Numbered from the stretch's first letter, positions 1 through 7,763 are shown. The stretch: 8,178 nt of DNA from Cesiribacter sp. (GCA_030147305.1 JASLAE010000516.1:1-8178); one strand, 5' to 3'. Numbers and translations are program-made. The notes: generated by a model from the letters alone, not told the origin.

Positions 1-381
1 AGTCTGTTGCTCTCCCCGTATAATGGAATTAAACAAGGCTTTTTCACTTTCATTGCCATCCGTCAGAAATTCAATCTGCGAAAAAGAGATGCGTTTATAA
101 CCCATATGCCAGGAAGGAAATATGCGCTCTTTTAGTGGTCCATAGCTCAGCAACACTACATTTTTGTGACGAGCATCATCTTTAATAAGATCGTATAATT
201 TGATGATATCCTTATCCCCTTCTAAATACTGGATAAAGTGTTCATCTGAATGAAGTAATATTCCTGTAACGTCTTTTGATGGATTATTTTTCTGGCATGC
301 GCCAAGGATCTTCTGAATCTCGGCATCTGTACATTTAGGAGTTCTTTTACTGGTATAGACGAGCTGATAAAGAAACTTCAT
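1..381 (-). CDS. BLUF-domain blue-light photoreceptor, N-terminal part (cut by window edge)
   Basis: Reading the minus strand from the ATG at 381 gives 127 codons without a stop, running off the left edge. The product matches the BLUF (blue light using FAD) fold. LVYTS near the N-terminus supplies the flavin-facing Tyr9 and Ser11. Asn33 sits in the KNNPSKDVTGILL segment, Gln51 in FIQYLEG, and Trp91/Met93 in FPSWHMG. These are the residues of the Tyr-Gln photoswitch and the Trp/Met pair known from AppA and PixD, so photoactivity is expected. The fold is nearly complete by residue 100; residues 101-127 begin a C-terminal extension whose end is not visible, so a fused output domain cannot be excluded, although short stand-alone BLUF proteins are common in Bacteroidota. 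Expected to be cytoplasmic. The start is chosen because the BLUF beta-1 strand begins directly at it. No purine-rich ribosome site precedes it; the leader is pyrimidine-rich instead. Confidence 0.93.
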   Translation of the reverse strand, partial: MKFLYQLVYTSKRTPKCTDAEIQKILGACQKNNPSKDVTGILLHSDEHFIQYLEGDKDIIKLYDLIKDDARHKNVVLLSYGPLKERIFPSWHMGYKRISFSQIEFLTDGNESEKALFNSIIRGEQQT

Positions 382-412
382 AAGGAGGGGAAATTTGTTT
401 AAACTATTTATG

Positions 413-446
413 CAAATTTAAAACAACCTCCTGTTGCATTAGACAA
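413..446 (-). promoter_or_regulatory. Candidate promoter of the BLUF gene
   Basis: On the minus strand TAAATTTG (420-413) fits the Bacteroidota -7 consensus TAnnTTTG exactly. A TTG (446-444) lies 23 bp upstream; this is a few bases longer than usual, so the -33 assignment is weak. Transcription would begin near 405 and give a leader of about 25 nt. Confidence 0.35.
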
Positions 447-483
447 TTTGTAAGATTTTCACATTCATTGTGTTCTTACAAAT
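446..483. repeat. Inverted repeat upstream of the BLUF gene, possible operator
   Basis: ATTTGTAAGA (446-455) is matched perfectly by its reverse complement at 474-483. Inside, CACA (460-463) pairs with TGTG (469-472) around a 5-nt loop. The element starts at the presumed -33 of the BLUF promoter, 65-100 bp before the ATG, and lies 248 bp past the stop of the upstream PAP2 gene. It is AT-rich and has no T-run on the exit side in either direction, so an operator for a dimeric regulator is more likely than an intrinsic terminator. Its role is inferred only from its position. Confidence 0.4.
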
Positions 484-730
484 CAATTTAAATTAATCCT
501 CATTTTTCATTGGGTTCGCATGCATATTACCTATACTTCCTGTTTAATCTAGAGGCTTTGCTTTTTCCAGACATCAAACAAGATTAGTATAATCCTTCAC
601 AAATCCTGTAATGTTTCACCATGCAATAAAAATTGGCTAAACTACTTTTCTGCTCAAAATATTCACATATAAGACTGGTATCGGCAATCAACTTCCTGTT
701 ATCCTACTTTGGAAGACAAATGGCAAGGAA
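484..730. other. Non-coding spacer between the PAP2 and BLUF genes
   Basis: Together with the promoter and inverted repeat, this is part of a 349-bp stretch without a gene (382-730). I see no convincing open frame, RNA gene or terminator hairpin after the PAP2 stop at 731. Base composition is AT-rich, as in the other spacers here. Confidence 0.5.
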
Positions 731-1555
731 TCAAAAAGTGATGTTCATGCCCATGCCGACCAGCTGACCGGTAGGTAAGACTACTGGTACAACCATGGCA
801 TTCAATCCTTTATCTTTGGCGAACTTAGCATGCAACCAATAGACGGTATTGACTGAGAGTAGACCGACCCCTGCCCCCGCTAACACATCAGACATCCAGT
901 GTGCGTTATTCAATACCCTAAATACCCCGGTCGCACCAGCAATTGAATAACTGGCTACGCTGATCCACGGACTTTTATGCCTGAACTCCTTGTCCATAAA
1001 TGTCGCAATGGTAAAGGCATAGGCTGTATGTCCCGAAGGAAAGGCATGCGGCTTACCATTGGGTCTGTCTATAGCTGTTAGTGCCTTGGTTGGCCAAACC
1101 ATAGCAGTTGTAAGCAAGCCCGAGCTTACCAGCAACAAGGTTTGTCGCCCCAGTTCATGACGGTTTTGAGATGAAATGATATTGATCCCATACAAACCTA
1201 TCAGCGGGGCAAGCATGGCAAAATCATCGGCATTGGAGCTAAAATTTGGAAAGGTTTTATTCCGATAATCAAATAGATCCTGGCTGCTGAAGAGCCCCCT
1301 GCCGTGCATGGTGGAAATACCCGCCACTATAAGGGCAGTGGAGGGCAAAACCGCTCTAAGCAGATAACGCTTATTGTATCCCTCTAACCGTTGTGCATCT
1401 GTGAAAGGCTTTTCCTGCCCGGGCAAAACCGAGTCTGCCGGAATAATATTAGCGGTATCTGCCTGTGTTGGTACCGGTTGAACTTGCGCAAAAGTTGGGC
1501 TAACCATCATGCAGATGCACAGCAACTGCATGATGATGAAATCAGGAAGTCTCAA
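731..1555 (-). CDS. Exported PAP2-family phosphatase (lipid phosphatase type), intact
   Basis: The 274-residue product has all three motifs of the PAP2 / class A acid phosphatase superfamily: K157-x6-R164-P165, P173-S-G-H176, and R213-x5-H219-x3-D223. His219 would be the phospho-accepting nucleophile and His176 the general acid. The usual Ser before Arg213 is Phe, a tolerated position. Several hydrophobic helices (about 67-82, 112-128, 138-155, 196-212, 224-240) make it an integral membrane enzyme that probably removes phosphate from a lipid such as undecaprenyl diphosphate or phosphatidate; the substrate cannot be read from sequence. The start is uncertain. The longest frame begins with TTG at 1555 and gives a signal peptide with Arg2, a hydrophobic core and a likely cleavage after Thr-Phe-Ala (residue 23). 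The first ATG (1531) would leave a short, uncharged leader. The C-terminus ends in alternating hydrophobic residues and a final Phe. Confidence 0.9.
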   Translation of the reverse strand: MRLPDFIIMQLLCICMMVSPTFAQVQPVPTQADTANIIPADSVLPGQEKPFTDAQRLEGYNKRYLLRAVLPSTALIVAGISTMHGRGLFSSQDLFDYRNKTFPNFSSNADDFAMLAPLIGLYGINIISSQNRHELGRQTLLLVSSGLLTTAMVWPTKALTAIDRPNGKPHAFPSGHTAYAFTIATFMDKEFRHKSPWISVASYSIAGATGVFRVLNNAHWMSDVLAGAGVGLLSVNTVYWLHAKFAKDKGLNAMVVPVVLPTGQLVGMGMNITF

Positions 1556-1769
1556 AATAGAACAACAGTTTAGTTAACAATTTCTTAATATGTCTCTACG
1601 CATCCATCCTGCATGGGTTTCTGAAAACGGATTCATGCCTATATCCAGTAAGTATACAGCTAAAGCTCTTCTTCAACAGACCAGACCGCACATTCCCTCC
1701 TCAAGCCATTTGAGCTATTATATCAAAAAAGCCATACAGGGAGTTGTCCTTAGCATTTTGGAATAACCC

Positions 1770-1777
1770 TATTCTTG
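1770..1777 (+). promoter_or_regulatory. Candidate -7 box for the DAC-like gene
   Basis: TATTCTTG matches TAnnTTTG at five of its six fixed positions and is followed by CTTAAA. TTG at 1744-1746 lies 23 bp upstream as a weak -33. Transcription would start only about 8 nt before the ATG at 1791. The same sequence with two changes lies before gap (5127-5140), which strengthens the call slightly. Confidence 0.3.
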
Positions 1778-1790
1778 CTTAAACTTAAAC

Positions 1791-2933
1791 ATGACATCAA
1801 AACCAACCTATCAGGCAGCCCAGCTGGTGGCCCCAAAGGTAGAAGAGCACTTCAATAAAAATATTGATTCGGCCAGGGCAGAGGGCAAACAGCATTTAGC
1901 ACATGCCCCAACAGCAAAAATTATAGAGACCTTATTAGATGCATGCTTCTGGGCCAGCATGCGGCGGGAGGAAGGGTATTCTCCCAAAATTTCGTTAGCC
2001 TTTCTACCTCCTGAGCAAACCAGTCAGCCCCTTATGTTCGATCATCACTTCCCGCTACAGCACACTGTACTGGTGAAACTCTCGCCCGGAGTTGAACGCC
2101 CGGGCATTCATTTAGGTGTCTGGCATGTGCAGGGTGAATTATATATCTGGGGTACTACCCGCAGTATTCCGAATTTGTGTTTTGTACTGGATGTTTCTGA
2201 ACCTGGCTTGCTGGTGATCAAGCACCGCCGATTAGATGGTTATGGGAAATTTGCCAATGTGGCGATCTTGATTGGTGATCAGGTAAAGATTGTAGATGAA
2301 CATAAGTCTAATTTGCCAGAATGTCCTTCTCTGTTATCCTCTTTGCTTGACTATAGCTCACCCTTATTTTGGAACGATGCCATGAATGTGCTTGTGCAGT
2401 TAGCCATCTCTATGCGTGCTCATAAACGGGGTGGTGCCTTACTGATTGTACCCAAACATAATACAAGCTGGCAGGCGTCAATTATGCACCCCATTCATTA
2501 CGCTGTTACGCCTGCCTTTACAGGGCTTGCGAAAATGCTGGAGCAAGCGCCGGAAGAAAGGACCCATAGCCAGTGGCAGGCAGATCTACGCAAAGAAGTA
2601 GACAACCTGGCCGGACTTACCGCCATTGATGGTGCCACCATCATTACAGATGATTATGATTTGCTGGCCTTTGGTGCAAAAATAGGTCGCCCGGATGGCA
2701 AAGCTCCGGTAGATAAAATATACATCACAGAGCCGATCGTGGGTGTAGCGTCTGTCTATGTGCAGCCTTCTCAGTTAGGCGGTACCCGTCACCTTTCTGC
2801 AGCCCAGTTTGTGCAAGACCAGCGGGATTGCAGTGCGCTGGTCGCTTCACAGGATGGTCGTTTTACTATCTTTACCTGGTCAGCATTTGAACAATCGGTG
2901 CAGGCCCATCGCATAGATACGCTGCTACTCTAA
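1791..2933 (+). CDS. DAC (diadenylate cyclase)-like protein, DACNV type
   Basis: The C-terminal part of this 380-residue protein resembles the DisA/CdaA diadenylate cyclase domain. The segment HKRGGALLIV (211-220) corresponds to the family's GALIV strand. D280-G281-A282 in AIDGATII is the DGA motif, followed by a strand and FGAKI. G331-T332-R333-H334 in QLGGTRHLSAA corresponds to GTRHR, then SALVASQDGRFTI matches the SEETG region. In established enzymes this fold joins two ATP into c-di-AMP. Here the third residue of RHR is Leu335, so activity is uncertain and a nucleotide-sensing role is possible. Residues 1-200 form a separate N-terminal domain with many beta strands; I associate this arrangement with proteins named as containing the putative sensor domain DACNV, from memory. 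No signal peptide or membrane segment is seen, so it should be cytoplasmic. It has its own spacer upstream and converges with the response regulator gene. Confidence 0.75.
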   Translation: MTSKPTYQAAQLVAPKVEEHFNKNIDSARAEGKQHLAHAPTAKIIETLLDACFWASMRREEGYSPKISLAFLPPEQTSQPLMFDHHFPLQHTVLVKLSPGVERPGIHLGVWHVQGELYIWGTTRSIPNLCFVLDVSEPGLLVIKHRRLDGYGKFANVAILIGDQVKIVDEHKSNLPECPSLLSSLLDYSSPLFWNDAMNVLVQLAISMRAHKRGGALLIVPKHNTSWQASIMHPIHYAVTPAFTGLAKMLEQAPEERTHSQWQADLRKEVDNLAGLTAIDGATIITDDYDLLAFGAKIGRPDGKAPVDKIYITEPIVGVASVYVQPSQLGGTRHLSAAQFVQDQRDCSALVASQDGRFTIFTWSAFEQSVQAHRIDTLLL

Positions 2934-3069
2934 TCTTTAGATTAACAGTGAAAAATAGGGTACAGCAACTGCTGGTTCAAAGAAAAGGCCATCACTCAGT
3001 TGCCACTGGGCCAGCCTTATACCATGTAAAATTAATGGTTTTGCATACAAGCTTCCCCACTGGAATAGA

Positions 3070-3513
3070 TCAGTATCCGTGCATCATTTCATTATCTATC
3101 CCTGCAAGTATCATTTCAATATCACTGATACGTAAAGGTTTTTCAAGTAAGCACTCAATGCCATGTTGCCTGGCCTTCGCAGCCTCTTTTTCATCTTTAT
3201 GAGAGGTGATCAGGGCCACATGTAAGGAATCCAGTACCACACGGCCAAGCTGTGCAGAAATCTTCAACTTTTTCAGGATCTCAAATCCTCCAAGGCCTGG
3301 CATATCCAAATCAAGCAAAACAAGGTCATTTCCCAGCTGTCGGTCATGAGCAGCCTCAAAAGTGTATCGATTCATTAAATAATCGAGACCTTCCAGGCTA
3401 TCGGAAAACACACATACCTCCTCGGCAATACTTATCTGTTCAAACAGACGTCTGGAGATGAGATTCATGATGGCATCGTCATCAATGACAATAATTTTAT
3501 TTAACTTCTTCAT
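3070..3513 (-). CDS. Single-domain response regulator (REC)
   Basis: The 147 residues make one CheY-like receiver domain and nothing else. The acidic pocket is Asp11-Asp12-Asp13 after the first strand (KIIVIDDD). Asp68 in LVLLDLDMPG is the phospho-acceptor, Thr103 in LITSHKD is the switch residue, and Lys125 in LLEKP completes the active site. A longer than usual loop (about 50-62) precedes the phospho-acceptor strand. There is no DNA-binding or enzymatic output domain, so it would act by protein contact or in a phosphorelay, as is common for stand-alone receivers in Bacteroidota. No histidine kinase is present in the window. The ATG at 3513 sits directly before the first beta strand. It converges with the DAC-like gene, leaving 136 bp between the two stops. 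A CCTGTCAGG palindrome lies 21-29 bp upstream of the start. Confidence 0.93.
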   Translation of the reverse strand: MKKLNKIIVIDDDAIMNLISRRLFEQISIAEEVCVFSDSLEGLDYLMNRYTFEAAHDRQLGNDLVLLDLDMPGLGGFEILKKLKISAQLGRVVLDSLHVALITSHKDEKEAAKARQHGIECLLEKPLRISDIEMILAGIDNEMMHGY

Positions 3514-3785
3514 ACCTGTTTTATCTATTCTGGCCTGTCAGGTCTTTGCAATAAGTATGCCGTAATAGATTCTTAAACAGATATTTATACAATTGTCAAT
3601 GGCATTTATATTTTACCTAGCTGCGCCGGCCCCGGTCTACACTCAATATGTATCCTAAAAACACAAGCATTTCATTAATTTAAGATCGCCCGCATAACAA
3701 TGTCTTTCCTGGAGCTTCGTTTAAAAAGGCACGTAGACAGGCCTGGGTTTATATAAAACCCCTTGCTGAAACATGCAGCAGGTAT

Positions 3786-3990
3786 ATGCTGATTCGACAG
3801 CTTTTTATTTTTTGGACTTATTGGTTACTTCCTCCTGCCAGGGTTGTTGCGTACCCGACAAAAATTCACTGCGGTTCCAGGTTTGCTGACTGTTGGGATT
3901 TGCCTGATCTTTTTTTGCAATGTAAATCTCAAGGCCTGGGCGTTCGGTTATTTTATACCCACAGCTGCGTAGCAATGCCTCTATGGCAGC
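3786..3990 (+). pseudogene. Probable out-of-frame N-terminal remnant of the following PAP2 gene
   Basis: An ATG at 3786 opens a frame whose first 22 residues look like a signal peptide: Arg4, a hydrophobic core LFIFWTYWLL, and Val-Val-Ala before Tyr23. This frame stays open to 4085, while the PAP2 frame (one base later) is closed by a TAG at 3970-3972. A single one-base change between 3973 and 4085 would join the two into one protein of about 253 residues, close to the usual length for a PAP2 protein with a signal peptide. Against this, the region between the signal-like start and the PAP2 domain shows no clear family similarity in either frame and is rich in Cys, His and Trp in frame one, as random frames often are. 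Either several lesions accumulated or the open frame is chance. Confidence is low to moderate. Confidence 0.4.
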
Positions 3991-4545
3991 ATGGTTTGCC
4001 AGCTACAATTAGTAGGATCTCCTGCAAATTTATGTTCCACAAATGCCATCCTGGCGTATACTTTGGAGCCAATGGGGCGTCATAAATACTTTGCACCCTT
4101 TGCTGGTGCTGCTTTTGTGGCTGGTCTTGTCATCAGGGATGAAAATCTCAAAAAGGCTGGGTCGCTTGCCATAGGCAGCCTATTAGCCAATGCAGTTATT
4201 ACACACGCAATCAAGCAAACATTTCAGCGGCACAGGCCAGGGACGCACAATGAAAATGATATCTTCGTCAGCCCTTTTAAAGCATCCGGTAATACGGCTT
4301 TCCCATCCTCCCATTCCTTAACCGCCTTTACGGCTGATACAGCTGTTGCCACCATTTATCAGGCGCATCGGTTCATTCCTCCTATTTCTTACGGGCTGGC
4401 AACCCTGGTGGGTTTTTCCAGAATTCAGCACAATGCGCAATGGGCCACAGATGTGCTGGCAGGGGCAGCCGTTGGATATCTGAGTGCTATGGGTGTTATT
4501 TATGTCTTTGGAATAGCCAGGTCCAAACTTAAGCACCGTATATAG
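3991..4545 (+). CDS. PAP2-family protein, N-terminally truncated and lacking the catalytic histidine
   Basis: Residues 25-184 align with the C-terminal two thirds of PAP2 phosphatases: EPMGRHKYFAP as the entry to a helix, K75-x6-R82-P83, P105-S-S-H108 (PSSH for PSGH), then S143-R144-x5-Q150-x3-D154. Position 150, normally the nucleophilic His of SRx5Hx3D, is Gln (CAA at 4438-4440), so ordinary phosphatase chemistry should be lost. Membrane helices are visible at about 34-48, 56-74, 129-142 and 155-175, and the first helices of the six-helix core are absent. ATG 3991 is the first start after the in-frame stop at 3970; ATG 4072 (residue 28) is an alternative. The frame has no internal stops and normal codon use. 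It may be a recently inactivated gene or a retained non-catalytic relative. It differs from the other PAP2 gene in the window and is not a duplicate of it. Confidence 0.7.
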   Translation: MVCQLQLVGSPANLCSTNAILAYTLEPMGRHKYFAPFAGAAFVAGLVIRDENLKKAGSLAIGSLLANAVITHAIKQTFQRHRPGTHNENDIFVSPFKASGNTAFPSSHSLTAFTADTAVATIYQAHRFIPPISYGLATLVGFSRIQHNAQWATDVLAGAAVGYLSAMGVIYVFGIARSKLKHRI

Positions 4546-6167
<1,622 letters not shown>

Positions 6168-6188
6168 TTTTGGTTCGAAACCATACTC

Positions 6189-6222
6189 AAGGCCTGGCAT
6201 TTATTTGCCAGGCCTTTTCTTT
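6189..6222 (+). terminator. Intrinsic terminator of gap
   Basis: AAGGCCTGGCA (6189-6199) pairs perfectly with TGCCAGGCCTT (6206-6216) around a TTTATT loop, and the exit side reads TTCTTT. The 11-bp GC-rich stem begins 21 bp after the gap stop. In the minus direction the hairpin is followed by GAGTATGG rather than a T-run, so it probably does not terminate the converging DUF3307 operon. Confidence 0.88.
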
Positions 6223-6273
6223 GCTCAATCATGCAGTTCGTGATCGATTACCCCGCAGTTCCATATGGTGCGC

Positions 6274-7029
6274 TCAGGTGCAGTAGTTTACCAGCATCCC
6301 GGCCAAAATAGCCATTCCAAAACTCATAAGGCTGCCAATAAGAATGTATTCTGTAAGATGTACTTCTTTGCTGTTTTTTAGATCGCCAAAGCGGAAAACT
6401 GATTTGGCAGCCAGCAAAAAGCCCACCGCTTCCCAATGCTGCGTAATTACAAAGGTTAAAACCATCAGTCGTTCCAATACGCCAATCCAGGCCCCGGCCT
6501 TCGACAAGCCTCCGGTATCTGCAGTAGTTGCGGTTCCCACTGGCTGTACTGTTTCTGCTGCCTGTATATTCCAGTGGCTAATTAAGATTTTAATGATCAC
6601 TGACGCCGGTGTTGTTACGAACAGGTAAGCCGTGAGCTTAATCCACGAAAGACGCAGCTGCAGCTGATCGAATCTAAGGGCACCCCAGTTATACCACATC
6701 CATACATAGAGCAGAATAATTAAATGAAACAGCTGATCCAGCAGGAACCAGGTTTTGGTATGACCCGGATATTCTTTCTGTAAACCTGCCTTGGTAATGT
6801 CAATGATCAGGTGTGTTACGACAATCACCAGTGCCAGCGACCAGAAAGCACCCTCTCCTACCAGCAACCAGGCCAGCACCCCATGCAGCAGCGCATGCAG
6901 GTACATCACGGGAGATTTAAAAATATGCTTTTCTTTATGCGCTACCCAGCTTTTGGACTGTAAGACAAAATCGCCCAGTAAATGCGAAAAAATAAGCTTC
7001 AGCAGAATTTCAGGGTTCTCTATGCTCAT
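6274..7029 (-). CDS. DUF3307 family integral membrane protein
   Basis: The 251-residue protein has the DUF3307 pattern. HLLGDFVLQ (16-24) is the family signature, followed by His45 and His49 in the next helix, HLIIDITK (73-80), and LDQLFHL (97-103). The C-terminal half carries GVLERLMVL (183-191), AAKSVFRF (207-214) and EYILIGSLMSF (227-237). Hydrophobic segments at about 42-57, 61-77, 96-113, 128-152, 183-195 and 226-247 suggest six or so inner-membrane helices. The repeated His and Asp residues within helices hint at a metal or proton site, but no biochemical function is known to me. The ATG at 7029 lies 20 bp inside the end of the SatD gene, so the two are co-transcribed and probably translationally coupled. 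SatD and DUF3307 proteins occur together in other genomes, from memory, which suggests a joint role. Confidence 0.85.
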   Translation of the reverse strand: MSIENPEILLKLIFSHLLGDFVLQSKSWVAHKEKHIFKSPVMYLHALLHGVLAWLLVGEGAFWSLALVIVVTHLIIDITKAGLQKEYPGHTKTWFLLDQLFHLIILLYVWMWYNWGALRFDQLQLRLSWIKLTAYLFVTTPASVIIKILISHWNIQAAETVQPVGTATTADTGGLSKAGAWIGVLERLMVLTFVITQHWEAVGFLLAAKSVFRFGDLKNSKEVHLTEYILIGSLMSFGMAILAGMLVNYCT

Positions 7030-7672
7030 GTAGCTCCTTTACCCGGTTCCTAAAAAAATTCTCGTACGCAAGAATAAGGTCTATTCGTGATTTATTCAAA
7101 CGCCAGTTCATACTAGGCTGCGTAACAGACAATTTTTCAGCCAGTGCCTGCTGGGTGATGGTTGGGTATTGAAGGCGGTAATAGGCTGTTTCATGCAGTG
7201 GCTGGCTCCAGTCCTGCATGATGGCTTCGGCCAGGGGCAGGCTCGCTTCCATGGTTTCATTAAAACTATTCCAGCAGGTACGAATAGCCAGCTTCTGGCT
7301 CTTTTTGCCCATCTCATCCAGCTGTTGTCCGGAAAGCTGGTAAGCCTCGCCATCTGATTCAATAACTGATGCTGCCACAAAGCCACCGCTCCCTATCCCA
7401 ATGCCCATGCGTACATCCAGCTCATGCTCGTAAAACTGGGGCAAAGCATTCAGTCCCGCTTTAATCAGCAGAGCTGCAAACAGCACCTGCTCCGGTGCCT
7501 TCCATTCTGCCTGAAAACTATCGCCCCGAAAGATTTCCCAGCGAAGACTATTTTTGGATATGCCTTCCCTTTCTTCCAAATAGCCAAAGATATCTTTTAG
7601 CCTTTGCAGCCAGGCAGATTTATCTTCCAGCTTACGGGAATGTACGATATCTCCGGTGATTACGGCAATCAT
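7010..7672 (-). CDS. SatD-family protein: cyclase-like domain plus C-terminal helix-turn-helix
   Basis: The 220-residue protein begins MIAVITGDIVHSR, the start typical of SatD-family proteins, named after a gene of the acid-tolerance sat operon of Streptococcus mutans. The N-terminal 130 residues can be laid on a class III nucleotide cyclase: TGDIVHSR (6-13) with Asp8 as the first metal Asp, FRGDSF (48-53) with Asp51 as the second, VRMGIGIGSG (87-96) as the RIGIHTG-like strand, and DGEAYQLSGQQLD (107-119) as the VNLAARL-like helix. This likeness is my inference. Residues 171-196 (TITQQALAEKL then SVTQPSMNWRL) form a helix-turn-helix, so it probably binds DNA. The ATG at 7672 is the only start that keeps the conserved first strand. 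The gene leads an operon with DUF3307. Three palindromic sites cover its promoter, making autoregulation by this protein plausible. Confidence 0.8.
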   Translation of the reverse strand: MIAVITGDIVHSRKLEDKSAWLQRLKDIFGYLEEREGISKNSLRWEIFRGDSFQAEWKAPEQVLFAALLIKAGLNALPQFYEHELDVRMGIGIGSGGFVAASVIESDGEAYQLSGQQLDEMGKKSQKLAIRTCWNSFNETMEASLPLAEAIMQDWSQPLHETAYYRLQYPTITQQALAEKLSVTQPSMNWRLNKSRIDLILAYENFFRNRVKELHEHREP

Positions 7673-7679
7673 AGAATTA

Positions 7680-7709
7680 CAAACTTATAGACTAAAATCC
7701 CTATATCAA
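7680..7709 (-). promoter_or_regulatory. Promoter of the satD-DUF3307 operon
   Basis: On the minus strand TTG (7709-7707) is followed after 19 bp by TAAGTTTG (7687-7680), an exact TAnnTTTG match with standard spacing. This is the best promoter in the window. Transcription should start at about 7673-7675, within a few bases of the ATG at 7672, so the mRNA is probably leaderless or nearly so. The first palindromic site (7686-7705) fills the spacer and touches both boxes. Confidence 0.65.
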
Positions 7710-7763
7710 CACAATATAGACTAAATAATCTATATTAAATAATTATAGGCTAAATGGCCTATA
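7686..7763. repeat. Three 20-bp palindromic operators at exact 29-bp period
   Basis: The copies lie at 7686-7705, 7715-7734 and 7744-7763, so their starts are exactly 29 bp apart. Consensus is TATAGRCTAAAWDVYCTATA, with 15 of 20 positions identical in all three. Each is an inverted repeat: arms TATAG/CTATA in copy 1, AATATAGA/TCTATATT around copy 2 (7713-7736), and TTATAGGC/GCCTATAA around copy 3 (7743-7764). The spacers between copies are unrelated, so this is conserved site spacing rather than a simple tandem duplication. A degenerate fourth copy may lie at 7773-7792 (11 of 20 matches to copy 3). Copy 1 overlaps the promoter core, which points to repression; copies 2 and 3 would allow cooperative binding. 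SatD is the likely binder, but this is inference. Confidence 0.75.

Noticed and set aside
382..390. AAGGAGGGG on the plus strand, giving CCCCTCCTT directly before the BLUF ATG on its mRNA, like the 3' end of 16S rRNA
   Set aside because: It is on the wrong strand to act as a ribosome site for the BLUF gene, and no plus-strand frame follows at a suitable distance. It is most likely chance.
2931..2944. TAATCT/AGATTA inverted repeat at the stop of the DAC-like gene, considered as a terminator
   Set aside because: The stem is short and AT-rich with a loop of about two bases, and no T-run follows.
3745..3780. Two small hairpins in tandem (GGGTTT/AAACCC and TGCTG/CAGCA) before the second PAP2 gene
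   Set aside because: Stems are 5-6 bp with no T-run after them, and no gene reads into them as a terminator would require. They are too weak to call.
6344..7386. Open frames opposite or out of frame with DUF3307 and satD
   Set aside because: They show no family pattern and overlap genes with clear signatures in another frame.
7686..7763. CRISPR array (three regularly spaced repeats)
   Set aside because: The repeats are 20-bp imperfect palindromes with 9-bp spacers, far too short for CRISPR spacers, and no cas gene is present. The promoter overlap points to operators.
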